Below are positions 37,324 through 47,048 of a stretch of DNA of 64,000 nucleotides, piece by piece. A program made the translations under genes and the position numbers. The notes below the pieces were generated by a model, which worked only from the letters and a program-made list of their open reading frames with translations, had not been told where the DNA came from and made no database searches. Source of the DNA: Mycoplana dimorpha (lineage in GTDB: Bacteria; Pseudomonadota; Alphaproteobacteria; Rhizobiales; Rhizobiaceae); NCBI RefSeq assembly GCF_003046475.1, contig NZ_PZZZ01000003.1, positions 372,001 through 436,000 on the forward strand, written 5' to 3'. Position 1 is the first letter of the stretch; each line of letters opens with the position of its first letter.

Positions 37324-37400
37324 ATCCTCTCAAAAGCCCCGTAGATCTCTCCGGTGTCGGGTATCGCATCCGGTCCGTCTCGGACCGAGGTTCCTTGCGG
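37324..37400 (-). promoter_or_regulatory. Candidate ybhL leader RNA
   Basis: The bases directly ahead of the BI-1/YbhL gene can fold on the minus strand: CGGTCCG-aga-CGGACCG is a perfect 7-bp hairpin (37371-37387), followed by CCGG...CCGG flanking GATGCGATACCCGACA. The ybhL leader motif is known in this position in alphaproteobacteria. I place it by position and structure; the exact consensus was not checked. Confidence 0.4.
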
Positions 37401-37575
37401 GCCCTCCGGCTTTTCCAGCCGCAGCAATCACCCAGGCGCCGCTGCGGGGCTCAGCATGCCTCCGGCAAATATGATGGCGAAGCAAACCAAGTACAAGTGG
37501 CAATGCGCGAGAGGCGATCAATTTCGCGCGAGTTGCAACGCCCAGAAATGTCGCTGCTCGATAGATATTCATCCA

Positions 37576-40134
37576 TCACAATTCGCGCAGAACGGGTGCT
37601 GCCTTCTGCCCCAGCACGCGCCAGGTTCCGGCCAGGCCGATGCCGACGGTCATCAGCAGGGCAATGATCACCGTCGCCACGGCGACATCCGGGAGGAATC
37701 GCGACGGCAGCGTCATGATCCGGCTGACGACGAACCAGGCGGCGACGCCGCCTGACAACAGCGCGAAGACGGCGGTCGCCACCCCGAGCATCATGTATTC
37801 GTAGCTGAAGGCGCGGATCAGCGTGGCACGCGTTGCCCCGAGCGTCTTGAGCACGACCGCGTCATGGGTGCGGGCGCGATTGCCGGCGGCGAGTGCGCCG
37901 GCAAGCACCAGCACCGAGGCGATCAGTGCCACGGCGGCGGCGGCGCGCACCGCCGTCGCCAGTTGCCCCATCAGGTCGTTGACGATGTCGAGTGCGTCCT
38001 TGACGCGCACGCTGGTGATGGTCGGATAGGCGTCGGTGACGGCGCGCAGCGTCTTCGCCTCCTGTTCCGGGGTCGCGCCGGGATCGATCATCGTGGCGAG
38101 CCAGGCGTGCGGCGCGCCGGCGAAGGTGTTCGGCGAAAACACCATCACGAAGTTGATCGACAGCGATTCCCATTCGACATTGCGCAGGTTGGCGATCCGG
38201 GCGGTGATGTTGCGGCCGAGCACGTTGACGGTGACGGTGTCGCCGATCTTCAGGCCGAGCTCGCCGGCCTCCTCGGCCGAGAATGACACCAGCGGCTCAC
38301 CGGCATAGTCGGCCGGCCACCATTCGCCCGCAGCAAGCGTCGAGTTCTCCGGCACGTTCTTCGCGTAGGTGATGCCGCGGTCGCCCTGCAGCACCCAGCG
38401 ACCGGAGGGCGGTACGTTGCGGCGCGACACGTCCTCGCCGTTGAAGGCGGTGATACGGCCGCGCAGCATCGGCACCTCGATGATCTTGCCGGCCGGCATG
38501 TTCTCCTTCAGCACGGCGCGGAACCCGTCGAGGTCGGCGCGCTGGATGTCGATGAAGAAGAAATTCGGCGCGCGCTCCGGCAGGCTGCCGGTCAGTTCGC
38601 GGCGCAGATTGCCGTCGATCAGCGCCAGCGTCACCAGCAGCGCCAGCCCGAGCCCCAGCGAGAGCACCACGGATGGCGTCAGCGCCCCCGGACGGTGGAT
38701 GTTGCCGATCGCCAGCCGCAGCGCCGGCGAATGCACGCGCGGCGCCCGTCGGGCAAGGACCGTCAGCAGGAAGGCGACGGCCCGCAGCACGACGAAGGCG
38801 AAGGCGATCGATCCCAGGAAGACCAGCGCGATGTAGCGGTCATAGGCGGTCCAGATCGCAAGTCCGGCAAGCGCGGCGAGGAAAAGGCCCGCGCCGGCGA
38901 CATAGGGCCAGGCCGGCAGGCGGCTGCGCTCGAAACCCTGTTCGCGGAACAGCGCCGTCGCCGGCACCTCGCGGGCGTGGCCGAGCGGCATGATGGCGAA
39001 GGCAAGTGCGGTGATCAGGCCAAAGGCGGCGGCGAGCGCAAGTGCTGCCGGGTAGAGTGCGATTGCGGAGGGGACCGGCAAAACGCCCTCAAGGAAGCGC
39101 ATCGCCACCACCGGGATGAGCGCGCCGAGCACGAGGCCGAGCACGATCCCGATCGCTGCGATGAGCATGATCTGGACGAGGTAGATGACGGAGATCAGCC
39201 GGGCCGGTGCGCCGAGGCACTTGAAGGTGGCGATCACGCCGCGCTTGGAATCGAGATAGGCGCGCACCGCATTGGCGACGCCGACGCCGCCGACGATCAG
39301 TGCCGTTAGGCCGACCAGCGTCAAGAACTGCGAGAAGCGGGTGAGATTCGTGGTCAGCGAGGGGGTGGCGTTGTCGCTCGTGCGCACCGACCAGCCGGCG
39401 GACGGGAACTGCTTTTCCGACTGCCGGCGGATATTCGCCAGGTTGGTTGCGGCAGGGTCTTCAAGGCGGATCTTGTAGGCGTGCTCGACGAGGCTTCCGG
39501 TCTGCACCAGTCCGCTCGCCGCCAAAGCTGCCTCCGAGATCATCAGCCGCGGCGCCAGCCCGAAACCGTCGGAAAGCGAGTCCGGTTCGCGATCGAGCAT
39601 CGCCGTGATGCGGACACGGGCCTTGCCGAGTAGGAGCTCGTCGCCGACCCGCACGCCGAGCCGTTCCAACAGCAGCGGTGCGGCAAGCGCGCCGAACGTG
39701 TCGCCGTCGCGCCCCAGGAGGTCGGCAAGGGGACGCTGTGGCGAGGTCTGGACGGTGCCGTAGAGCGGGTAGGCGCCGTCGACCGCCTTGAGTTCGACCA
39801 ATGCCTGGTCGGAGCCGTCGGGCAGGCGTGCCATCGAGCGCAGGCCGGAGGAGACGGAGACCGTGCCGAGCGTGTCGAAATAGGCGCGCTCGGCATCGGC
39901 CGCGACCCGGTTCCGCAACTGGAAGCGCAGATCGCCGGCAAGCAGCGACTGCCCCTGCGTGGCGATCGAGCTGCTGATGGCGCTCGAGACCGAGTTGACG
40001 CCGGCGATCGCGGCCGTTCCGAGCGCGATGCAGGCAAGGAATATGTAGAAACCACGCAGGCCGCCGCGCATCTCGCGCAGGGCCAGACGCAGGGCAAGCG
40101 GAAGGAAGGCGCGCGATCCCGGTGCGCCGGTCAT
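37576..40134 (-). CDS. FtsX-like ABC transporter permease (YbbP type)
   Basis: 852-residue membrane protein with two FtsX domains. A first membrane helix (FYIFLACIALGTAAIAGVNS, about 29-48) is followed by a large periplasmic domain, then helices near 265-420, more helices and a second periplasmic part, and three C-terminal helices near 730-845. The DLRFQLRNR opening of the periplasmic domain is typical of the YbbP group. These proteins pair with a YbbA-like ATPase; YbbAP is linked to lipid or lipoprotein handling with the esterase TesA. Its start overlaps the ATPase stop by 4 bases. Confidence 0.88.
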   Translation of the reverse strand: MTGAPGSRAFLPLALRLALREMRGGLRGFYIFLACIALGTAAIAGVNSVSSAISSSIATQGQSLLAGDLRFQLRNRVAADAERAYFDTLGTVSVSSGLRSMARLPDGSDQALVELKAVDGAYPLYGTVQTSPQRPLADLLGRDGDTFGALAAPLLLERLGVRVGDELLLGKARVRITAMLDREPDSLSDGFGLAPRLMISEAALAASGLVQTGSLVEHAYKIRLEDPAATNLANIRRQSEKQFPSAGWSVRTSDNATPSLTTNLTRFSQFLTLVGLTALIVGGVGVANAVRAYLDSKRGVIATFKCLGAPARLISVIYLVQIMLIAAIGIVLGLVLGALIPVVAMRFLEGVLPVPSAIALYPAALALAAAFGLITALAFAIMPLGHAREVPATALFREQGFERSRLPAWPYVAGAGLFLAALAGLAIWTAYDRYIALVFLGSIAFAFVVLRAVAFLLTVLARRAPRVHSPALRLAIGNIHRPGALTPSVVLSLGLGLALLVTLALIDGNLRRELTGSLPERAPNFFFIDIQRADLDGFRAVLKENMPAGKIIEVPMLRGRITAFNGEDVSRRNVPPSGRWVLQGDRGITYAKNVPENSTLAAGEWWPADYAGEPLVSFSAEEAGELGLKIGDTVTVNVLGRNITARIANLRNVEWESLSINFVMVFSPNTFAGAPHAWLATMIDPGATPEQEAKTLRAVTDAYPTITSVRVKDALDIVNDLMGQLATAVRAAAAVALIASVLVLAGALAAGNRARTHDAVVLKTLGATRATLIRAFSYEYMMLGVATAVFALLSGGVAAWFVVSRIMTLPSRFLPDVAVATVIIALLMTVGIGLAGTWRVLGQKAAPVLREL

Positions 40135-40847
40135 GCCGGCACCCGTTTTCCGGGTGTCGAAGCGGCGGGTTCCGCCTCGCCGGCGATCTCGCCCGAGCGC
40201 ATGTGCACCTGCCGGCGGCAGCGTGCGGCGAGCGCCGCGTCGTGGGTGACGAGGACGAGCGTCATGCCGCGGCGGGCCTGTTCGGCAAAAAGAAGATCGG
40301 AGATCTGCCGGCCGGTGTCGGCATCAAGATTGCCCGTCGGCTCGTCGGCGATCAAAAGCCGGGGTTGGGGGGCAAGGGCGCGGGCGATGGCGACGCGCTG
40401 CTGCTCGCCGCCGGAAAGCTGGCCGGGGTGATGCGACAGGCGCTCGCCGAGCCCGACCGCCTCAAGCTCGCGCCGGGCGATCGCAAACGCGTCGCGCACA
40501 TTGGCAAGCTCCAGCGGCACGGCGACGTTTTCGAGCGCCGTCATGTTCGGGATGAGGTGGAAGGACTGGAAGACGATGCCGACGTTGCGGCCGCGGAAAT
40601 CGGCCACCTGGTCCTCGCTCATCCGGTGCAGGGCCGCGCCGGCAATGTGGATCTCGCCGCGGTCGAGCCGCTCGAGGCCGGCCATGACCATCAGCAGCGT
40701 CGACTTGCCGGAGCCGGAAGGGCCGACGATGCCGACGGACTCCCCGGCCTCGATCGACAGGTCCACCTGCTTCAGCACGTGGACCGAAGCCGCGCCGGAT
40801 CCGAGGGTCAGGTCCGCCTTTTTGAGTTCGATGATGGTTTCGCCCAC
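40131..40847 (-). CDS. ABC transporter ATPase (YbbA/LolD type)
   Basis: 238-residue ATPase: Walker A GPSGSGKSTLLM (about 40-51), Q-loop VFQSFHLIPNMTALENV, signature LSGGEQQRVAIARAL and Walker B LLIADEPTGNLD. The FHLIPNMTALENV block marks the MacB/LolD/YbbA group that drives FtsX-like permeases. Translationally coupled to the 852-residue permease. Divergent from the tesA-like gene, the same pairing known as tesA-ybbAP in many proteobacteria. Confidence 0.93.
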   Translation of the reverse strand: MGETIIELKKADLTLGSGAASVHVLKQVDLSIEAGESVGIVGPSGSGKSTLLMVMAGLERLDRGEIHIAGAALHRMSEDQVADFRGRNVGIVFQSFHLIPNMTALENVAVPLELANVRDAFAIARRELEAVGLGERLSHHPGQLSGGEQQRVAIARALAPQPRLLIADEPTGNLDADTGRQISDLLFAEQARRGMTLVLVTHDAALAARCRRQVHMRSGEIAGEAEPAASTPGKRVPA

Positions 40848-40983
40848 GAGAATCTATCCTATATCTACGCCGATCGCCGGATCGGCATGGACCGTTTCGA
40901 CGCCGATGTCCCGACGCGCGTGCCCATCTCATCGTCTCGCGCTGCCGCCGGGGCGGACGCGTCAGCAACTTAGGATCACCATC

Positions 40984-41628
40984 ATGTCGTTTAAAGCCGC
41001 TCACGGAATTTTCATCGCCATCGTCGTTGCGGTCTGCGGTCTGTCGCGCCCAGCGGCGGCGCAGCCGATCGCGCTGGTCGGCTTCGGCGACAGCCTTATG
41101 GCGGGCTACCAGCTTCCGGCCGAGGAGGCTTTTCCGGTGCAACTGGAGACGGCGCTGAGAGCCAGGGGGCTGGACGTCACGATCGCCAATGCCGGGGTGT
41201 CCGGCGACACGACCTCCGGCGGGCTGGCACGCATCGACTGGTCGGTGCCGGACGGCACGAAGGGGGTGATCCTCGAACTCGGCGCCAACGATGCGTTGCG
41301 GGGCGTTGCGCCGGAGGAAACGGAACAAAACCTGGACCGCATGGTTTCGGGGCTCAAGAGCCGGGGCATCGCGGTGCTGCTGGTTGGCATTCTCGCTCCT
41401 CCGAACATGGGTGAGGAGTACAGCGCCCGGTTCAACAGCATTTACGAACGGATTGCCAAGAAACACGGCGTGCCGCTGTACCCGTTCTTCCTCGACGGGG
41501 TCGTCACCAATGCGGACCTGCAGCTCGACGACGGCATGCATCCGAACGGCAAGGGCGTCGGCGTGATGGTCGAGCGGATTCTGCCTACGGCCGAGGCCTT
41601 CGTGAAAAGGCTGGGGGAAACGGAGTGA
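40984..41628 (+). CDS. tesA: GDSL-family arylesterase / lysophospholipase (TesA type)
   Basis: 214 residues, with a signal peptide (AAHGIFIAIVVAVCGLSRPAAAQ) so probably periplasmic. SGNH hydrolase blocks: I GFGDSLMAGY with the nucleophile Ser, II NAGVSGDTT, III GANDALRG, V DGMHPNGKG with the catalytic Asp-His. E. coli TesA has thioesterase, protease and lysophospholipase activity. Start at 40984; 136 bp separate it from the divergent ybbA-like gene. Confidence 0.92.
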   Translation: MSFKAAHGIFIAIVVAVCGLSRPAAAQPIALVGFGDSLMAGYQLPAEEAFPVQLETALRARGLDVTIANAGVSGDTTSGGLARIDWSVPDGTKGVILELGANDALRGVAPEETEQNLDRMVSGLKSRGIAVLLVGILAPPNMGEEYSARFNSIYERIAKKHGVPLYPFFLDGVVTNADLQLDDGMHPNGKGVGVMVERILPTAEAFVKRLGETE

Positions 41629-41716
41629 GCCGTTTTCGCGGTTGCGAAATAAGAGTTGCGCCTGGGGCCAATGCGTGATCCGCTGATCGTACGATCACAG
41701 ATTCGGGGAGCTCGCC

Positions 41717-42298
41717 ATGCCGAGATTATTCGTCGCCCTCGAAGTGCCGCGCAATGCCGCAATGAGCCTGTCTCTGCTCCGCGGCGGTCTCCAGGGAGCG
41801 CGCTGGATCGACGTCGAGAATTTCCACATCACGCTGCGGTTCATCGGCGACGTCGATGGCCGCACGGCCGACGAGGTGGTCGAGAAGCTTGACCGCATCG
41901 AGCGGCCGGAATTCCAGCTCAGCCTGTCCGGCGTCGGTTCGTTTGGCTCGAGGAAGCCGCATTCGGTCTATGCCGGCGTCTCGCCGGAGCCGGAGATGTA
42001 TGCGCTGCAGGCGGAGATCGAACGCATCTGCCAGCGTCTCGGCCTGCCGGCCGATCCCCGCAAGTTCACCCCGCATGTGACGCTCGCCAGGCTGCGGAAC
42101 GTCCGGCCGGAGGACGTGGCCCGGTATCTGTCGGGGCGCGGAGATTTCTTCTCCTCGCCATTCACCGTCAACCGCTTCGTGCTGATGTCCTCCAAGGAAT
42201 CGGTCGGCGGCGGCCCCTACGTGATCGAGGAGGTCTTCCCGCTGTTCGAGGCCGGGCCGTCCATCGAGACGCCCGCCATGAGCGCGCATCCGCGGTAA
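41717..42298 (+). CDS. thpR: RNA 2',3'-cyclic phosphodiesterase (2'-5' RNA ligase family)
   Basis: 193-residue 2H phosphoesterase with the two HxTx motifs: HITLRFIG (about residue 35) and HVTLARLR (about residue 120). Starts PRLFVALEVPRNAA, the family opening. Such enzymes open 2',3'-cyclic phosphates or ligate tRNA halves in vitro; the cellular role is unclear. Its last 80 bases overlap, on the other strand, the end of a broken low-molecular-weight phosphatase gene. Confidence 0.92.
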   Translation: MPRLFVALEVPRNAAMSLSLLRGGLQGARWIDVENFHITLRFIGDVDGRTADEVVEKLDRIERPEFQLSLSGVGSFGSRKPHSVYAGVSPEPEMYALQAEIERICQRLGLPADPRKFTPHVTLARLRNVRPEDVARYLSGRGDFFSSPFTVNRFVLMSSKESVGGGPYVIEEVFPLFEAGPSIETPAMSAHPR

Positions 42299-42752
42299 AG
42301 CATCCGGTAGACCGCCTCGAACTCGGCCAAGCCACCGCAATACGGATCGGGGACGTCCTCCACCGTGCCGGAGGCGTGGGCGGAAAAGAGTTCGAGCCTG
42401 GCGCGGCAAGGGAAGGGCGCGCGTTCCTGCAACGCCTGCAGGTTGCTGCGATCGAGCGCCAGGATGAGGTCGAAACGCGTGAAGTCCGCATCGGCGACCC
42501 TGCGCGCCTTCAGCCATCGAGGTCGACGCCGTGGCGGGCGGCGACCTCGATGGCCCGCTCATCCGGGGGATTGCCGACGTGCCAGCCGCCGGTCCCGGCC
42601 GAATCGATAAGGCAAGCATCGGCGCGTGCACCCTGTGACATCAGATGGCGGAAAATTCCCTCCGCCAGCGGCGAGCGGCAGATGTTGCCGAGGCAGACGA
42701 ACAGGACAGAATTCGGGACCACGGGGCGCTCCTTGACGATAAGCGACGGCAA
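42217..42752 (-). pseudogene. Low-molecular-weight protein tyrosine phosphatase, frameshifted
   Basis: The N-terminal part (42752 to about 42513) holds the active site CLGNICRS (C-X5-R-S) and runs to RHGVDLDG, then meets a TGA at 42510-42512. The continuation is in another frame: LKARRVADADFTRFDLILAL, then the catalytic-Asp motif VPDPYCGG and MLYRGCALMAG, ending at 42217. At the joint the sequence reads GATGGCTGAAGG, where one extra C (GGCCTG) would restore a whole gene of about 177 residues. Either a real one-base deletion has broken the gene or this is a sequence error. The end overlaps thpR by about 82 bases antisense. Confidence 0.8.
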
Positions 42753-42869
42753 ACTATCTGCTAATGCAGATGCCGAACACGTTCTCGATCGTTTGCATGC
42801 ATTTTCGCGCAGCCGTGGACCCTTCCGGGAGGCATGCGCCAGGCTGACCCCGCACGGAGGAGATTATTG

Positions 42870-43169
42870 ATGAAGCATGAGAAGCTCGGCAAGGAAGCAA
42901 TCACCTCCAGCCTCGCGATGCTCGACGGCTGGACGCTCGAGGACGAAGAGCTGGCCATTGCCAAGTCGTTCAAGTTCAAGGGCTTCGCCGAAGCCTTTGC
43001 GTTCATGACGGAGGCGGCGCAGGCGGCCGAGCGGCTCAATCATCACCCCGAATGGTTCAATGTCTACAACCGCGTGGACGTGCGGCTGACGACGCATTCC
43101 GCCGGCGGCGTCACCGCGCTCGATTTCCGCCTGGCCGAGGCGATGGAGAAGGCGGCGCGGGCGCATTGA
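42870..43169 (+). CDS. phhB: 4a-hydroxytetrahydrobiopterin dehydratase
   Basis: 99-residue pterin-4a-carbinolamine dehydratase that recycles the cofactor of aromatic hydroxylases. The motif [19 protein letters not shown] and TTHSAGGVT is complete. The start at 42870 has GGAGGAG ahead; an ATG at 42834 in frame would add an Arg-rich stretch outside the family. No phenylalanine hydroxylase gene is near, which is usual for rhizobia. Confidence 0.94.
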   Translation: MKHEKLGKEAITSSLAMLDGWTLEDEELAIAKSFKFKGFAEAFAFMTEAAQAAERLNHHPEWFNVYNRVDVRLTTHSAGGVTALDFRLAEAMEKAARAH

Positions 43170-43246
43170 GGCGTCTTGCTTGCGCCGCAGTGCTGTCCCA
43201 TATGTTGAGCGTGGTTTAGGACGCGACCGCGCAAGGGAGTAGTCGC

Positions 43247-43630
43247 ATGGACGATGTGAAGATCGGAGAGATCCTGCTGCCGGGCGAGGAGCCCGAGCAG
43301 GAACGCCGGCGCCAGAAGGTGGAGAAGCGCTTTTGGCCGGTGTTCAAGCGGGCCTTCCGCCAGGTTCCGTTCAGCCGCGATCTCGTCGCCGCCTACTATT
43401 GCGCTCTCGATCCCACGACGCCGACGCGGGTGCGCGGCATCCTGCTCGCCGCGCTCGCCTATTTCGTGCTGCCGTTCGATGCCGTGCCCGACATGCTGGT
43501 CGGGATCGGCTTCACCGATGACATCGCCGTGCTGACGGCCGCCTTCGCGGCGATCCGCGGCCACATCCGCGGCGAACATTACCAGTCCGCCGATCGGGCG
43601 CTTTCGGACGGAGCCGGGGAGGCGGGCTGA
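43247..43630 (+). CDS. YkvA family (DUF1232) membrane protein
   Basis: 127 residues. The DUF1232 core is visible: AAYYCALDPTTPTRVRGIL, LAYFVLPFDAVPDMLVGIGFTDDIAVL with two short membrane helices around the conserved P-D-x-x-P-D pattern (PFDAVPD). Function is not known. It lies 77 bp after phhB on the same strand and may be co-transcribed, though no functional link is apparent. Confidence 0.88.
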   Translation: MDDVKIGEILLPGEEPEQERRRQKVEKRFWPVFKRAFRQVPFSRDLVAAYYCALDPTTPTRVRGILLAALAYFVLPFDAVPDMLVGIGFTDDIAVLTAAFAAIRGHIRGEHYQSADRALSDGAGEAG

Positions 43631-43938
43631 AGGCGCTGGGGCGGCTTCCTTGCCTGTGTGGCGGTGGCGGATCGCTCGTGCACCGCGTCAAACTCTTGCC
43701 TGAATCTTTGTCGACTAACGCCTCGCGATGGGAAGGGCTTTTCATCGGCGTTCAAGCGATCGCGCCTGCGATCCTGCCGGCAAATTTGCAATGCCGCAGG
43801 ATTCATAGTAACCGCCGGCTCGATAAAATGAGCGCCTGTTGACGATTTGGTAACCAGAATTAAGCCAAATTAATTCAAATCGTGATCATGCGAGCCGTCC
43901 GGTCACGGCGACGACGGCAAGACAACCGGCAGGGAATC
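43631..43938. other. AT-richer gap ahead of the IalB-like gene
   Basis: 308 bp without a supported gene. The last 120 bases are clearly AT-richer than the surroundings and include TTGACG at 43839-43844, a fair -35 box, but the matching -10 box is weak (TAAGCC at 43861). It probably contains the promoter of the downstream gene. Confidence 0.4.
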
Positions 43939-44442
43939 ATGTTTGTAAGAAAATTCGCGACCGCACTCACCCTCGTTCTGGCGACTGCCAGCGTTGCATC
44001 GGCGCAGTCTCCGACCCGGATCCAGCAGTTCAACGCCTGGGGCGCCTATTCCTACCAGGCGACCGGCGGCAAGGTTTGCTACGTCCTGTCCATTCCGAAG
44101 GAAAAGGCGCCGTCGAGTGTCGACCACGGCGACATCTTCTTCCTGGTCTCCCAGCGCCCCGGCCAGAACATCTCCTACGAGCCGCAGGCAATGATGGGTT
44201 ATCCGCTGAAGGAGAACTCCAAGGTCAACGTCGTCGTGGACGGCCGCACCTTCGTCATGTTCACGAAGGGCAACTCGGCCTGGGTCGAGAATGCCGCCGA
44301 GGAGCCGGCGCTGGTCGCCGCGATGAAGTCGGGCAAGGACATGTCGGTGCAGGCCACCTCGCGCCGCGGAACCGGCACCACCTATTCCTATTCGCTTTCC
44401 GGCATTTCGGCAGCTTTGAAGCAGATCGAAGGCTGCAAATAG
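43939..44442 (+). CDS. Invasion-associated locus B (IalB) family protein
   Basis: 167-residue exported protein with signal peptide FVRKFATALTLVLATASVASAQ. The mature part begins QQFNAWGAYSYQATGGKVCYVLS, close to the IalB consensus (FGDWxV...CxxxQ), and contains SGISAALKQIEGCK at the end; two cysteines at KVCYV and EGCK could form a disulphide. IalB proteins are common in Rhizobiales; in Bartonella one affects erythrocyte entry, and in free-living relatives the role is unknown. The start at 43939 begins the signal sequence; an ATG at 43882 in frame is Arg-rich. Confidence 0.85.
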   Translation: MFVRKFATALTLVLATASVASAQSPTRIQQFNAWGAYSYQATGGKVCYVLSIPKEKAPSSVDHGDIFFLVSQRPGQNISYEPQAMMGYPLKENSKVNVVVDGRTFVMFTKGNSAWVENAAEEPALVAAMKSGKDMSVQATSRRGTGTTYSYSLSGISAALKQIEGCK

Positions 44443-44465
44443 GCCTGCTGCACCAGCCAGTTCTG

Positions 44466-44497
44466 CAAAGGCCGGTCGGAGGATCGGCCTTTTTTCG
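44466..44497 (+). terminator. Intrinsic terminator of the IalB-like gene
   Basis: AAAGGCCG and CGGCCTTT make an 8-bp stem with a 10-base loop, followed by TTTTTTC, 24 bases after the stop. Confidence 0.85.
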
Positions 44498-44689
44498 TTG
44501 CAAACCTTGCCTGTCCGGCCCGCCGCCTCCAATTTTGCCACAGGTGACTTTGCGGCCGAAGGATGCTAATGCGCCCGCAAGCGAGAGGAGCCGCGCACTG
44601 TTGATTGCGCCGTCGGGCTCCGAAGACTTCACGAACGATAGGCGGTTTACCCGAGGGCTTACGGCCGGGCTGCCGCAACGGGACTATAG

Positions 44690-45925
44690 ATGGCGACCTT
44701 GGATTTCCTGAACGGGGCGGAACCTGCGACGCGCGGGCCTGCCCGCAAGCCGGCGGCCGAGAAGCCGTCGCTGATCGGCCTTTCGCGCGATGAGATGGGC
44801 AAGGCGCTCGTCGAAAAGGGCGTTTCCGAGCGGCAGGTGAAGATGCGGGTCAGCCAGCTCTGGCACTGGCTCTACGTGCGCGGCGTCTCCGATTTCGACC
44901 ACATGCTGAACGTGTCGAAGGACATGCGCGAGATGCTCAAGCAGCATTTCGCGATCGCCCGGCCCGAAATCGTCGAGGAGCAGGTCTCGAACGACGGCAC
45001 GCGCAAGTGGCTGCTGCGCTTTCCCCCGCGCGGCGCTGGCCGTCCCGTCGAGGTCGAGACCGTCTACATTCCCGAGGAAGGTCGCGGTACGCTCTGCATC
45101 TCCAGCCAGGTCGGCTGTACGCTCACCTGCTCCTTCTGCCACACCGGCACGCAGAAGCTGGTGCGCAATCTGACCGCCGAAGAGATCCTTGCGCAGTTGC
45201 TGCTGGCGCGCGACCGGCTTGGCGACTTCCCTGACCGCGAGACGCCCGCGGGCGCCATCGTGCCGAGCGATGGCCGCAAGGTCTCCAACATCGTCATGAT
45301 GGGCATGGGCGAGCCGCTCTACAATTTCGAGAACGTCAAGCAGGCACTGCTGATCGCCACCGACGGCGACGGGCTGTCGCTGTCGAAGCGGCGCGTCACG
45401 CTGTCGACCTCCGGCGTCGTGCCGGAGATCTACCGCACCGGCGAGGAGATCGGCGTGATGCTGGCGATCTCGCTGCATGCGGTGCGCGACGAGTTGCGCG
45501 ACATGCTGGTGCCGATCAACAAGAAGTATCCGCTGAAGGACCTGCTCGACGCCTGCCGCGCCTATCCGAGCCTGTCGAACGCCCGGCGCATCACCTTCGA
45601 ATACGTGATGCTGAAGGACGTCAACGACAGCCTCGAGGACGCCAAGCTCTTGGTGAAGCTGCTGAAGGGCATTCCCGCGAAGATCAACCTGATCCCCTTC
45701 AATCCCTGGCCGGGCACGAACTATCAGTGTTCGGACTGGGAGCAGATCGAGAAGTTTGCCGATTTCATCAACCAGGCGGGCTACGCCTCGCCGATCCGCA
45801 CGCCGCGCGGCCGTGACATCCTTGCCGCCTGCGGCCAGCTGAAATCGGAATCGGAGCGGATGCGCAAGGTCGACCGCATGGCCTATGAAGCGATGATGAT
45901 CGCCGGCCATGGCGAGGATGACTGA
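44690..45925 (+). CDS. rlmN: Dual-specificity 23S rRNA/tRNA (adenine-C2) methyltransferase
   Basis: Radical SAM enzyme that methylates A2503 of 23S rRNA and A37 of some tRNAs. 411 residues. The CxxxCxxC cluster motif is C143-C147-C150 in [12 protein letters not shown], the N-terminal accessory domain has [11 protein letters not shown], and the C-terminal catalytic cysteine lies in the DILAACGQL segment. The SMMGMGEP-type motif reads [11 protein letters not shown]. The start at 44690 is the natural first Met. Confidence 0.96.
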   Translation: MATLDFLNGAEPATRGPARKPAAEKPSLIGLSRDEMGKALVEKGVSERQVKMRVSQLWHWLYVRGVSDFDHMLNVSKDMREMLKQHFAIARPEIVEEQVSNDGTRKWLLRFPPRGAGRPVEVETVYIPEEGRGTLCISSQVGCTLTCSFCHTGTQKLVRNLTAEEILAQLLLARDRLGDFPDRETPAGAIVPSDGRKVSNIVMMGMGEPLYNFENVKQALLIATDGDGLSLSKRRVTLSTSGVVPEIYRTGEEIGVMLAISLHAVRDELRDMLVPINKKYPLKDLLDACRAYPSLSNARRITFEYVMLKDVNDSLEDAKLLVKLLKGIPAKINLIPFNPWPGTNYQCSDWEQIEKFADFINQAGYASPIRTPRGRDILAACGQLKSESERMRKVDRMAYEAMMIAGHGEDD

Positions 45926-46064
45926 GCGCCTCGGCGAGGTCTCGACAGACCACCGATGTCGCCGTCCCATGAGAAAGTGTGATTGAACAAGTGCGATCCA
46001 AGAATTGATTTGCACGGCCGTTTTGCCTAGAAGCTGGCCGCAATTCATTCTGGGAGGATAATTC

Positions 46065-47018
46065 ATGCGCTCACTTCTGCTCGCCGCCGCTGCAACGCTC
46101 GCGCTGGCGCTGCCCGCCAAGGCCGAGGACGTCACGGTTGCCGTGACTGCCATCGTCGAACATCCGGCGCTTGACGCCGTTCGTGATGGCGTCAAGGAAA
46201 CGCTGGAAGCGGCCGGCTACAAGGAAGGCGAGAACCTGAAGTTCCTCTACGAGTCGGCGCAGGGCAATCCCGCGACGGCCGCACAGATCGCCCGCCAGTT
46301 CGCCGGCGAAGGCCCGAACGTGATCGTGCCGATCTCCACCCCCTCGGCGCAGGCCGTGGTTTCCGCGACGAAGGATATTCCGGTCGTCTTCACGGCCGTC
46401 TCCGACCCGCTCGGCGCACAGCTGGTCAAGGACATGGACAAGCCGGGCGGCAACGTCACCGGCCTTTCCGACATGTCGCCGGTCGCCGATCACCTGGCGC
46501 TGATCAAGGAAATCCTGCCTGAGGCGAAGACCGTCGGCTACCTGTACAATTCCGGCGAGGCGAACTCCGTCTCGCTGCTCGCCGTTCTCAAGGCCGAGGC
46601 CGAAAAGGTTGGCCTGACCGTCGTCGAATCCGCCGCCACGAAGTCGGCCGAAGTGCAGGGCGCCGCCCGTGCGCTCGTTGGCCGCGCCGATGCGATGTAC
46701 ATTCCGACCGACAACACCATCGTCTCCGCGCTGGAAGGTGCCGTCGCCGTCGCGGAAGAAGCCAAGCTCCCGCTCTTCACCGCCGACACCGATTCCGTCT
46801 CGCGCGGCGCCATTGCGGCCCTCGGCTTCAACTACAAGGACGTGGGCAAGCAGACGGGCGAAATCGTCGTGCGCATCCTGAAGGGCGAGAACCCGGGCGA
46901 CATTCCGGTGAAGGTAGCCGCCGGCACCGACCTCGTCGTCAACAAGGGCGCGGCCGCCAAGATGGGCGTCACGCTGCCGGAATCGGTCGTCGGTCGCGCC
47001 ACCCGCGTGATCGAATAA
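46065..47018 (+). CDS. ABC transporter substrate-binding protein (TrpX/ABC_sub_bind family)
   Basis: Periplasmic binding protein of PF04392, 317 residues. Signal peptide RSLLLAAAATLALALPAKAE, then VTVAVTAIVEHPALDAVRDG, which is the family opening. GNVTGLSDMSP, SVSLLAVLKAEAEKVG and MYIPTDNTIVSA are further markers. Homologues bind tryptophan or tyrosine in some bacteria; the ligand here is unproven. GGGAGG precedes the start. It heads a three-gene operon with permease and ATPase. Confidence 0.9.
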   Translation: MRSLLLAAAATLALALPAKAEDVTVAVTAIVEHPALDAVRDGVKETLEAAGYKEGENLKFLYESAQGNPATAAQIARQFAGEGPNVIVPISTPSAQAVVSATKDIPVVFTAVSDPLGAQLVKDMDKPGGNVTGLSDMSPVADHLALIKEILPEAKTVGYLYNSGEANSVSLLAVLKAEAEKVGLTVVESAATKSAEVQGAARALVGRADAMYIPTDNTIVSALEGAVAVAEEAKLPLFTADTDSVSRGAIAALGFNYKDVGKQTGEIVVRILKGENPGDIPVKVAAGTDLVVNKGAAAKMGVTLPESVVGRATRVIE

Positions 47019-47048
47019 TACCGGTTCGCCGGAAAACTGAAATCAGGA

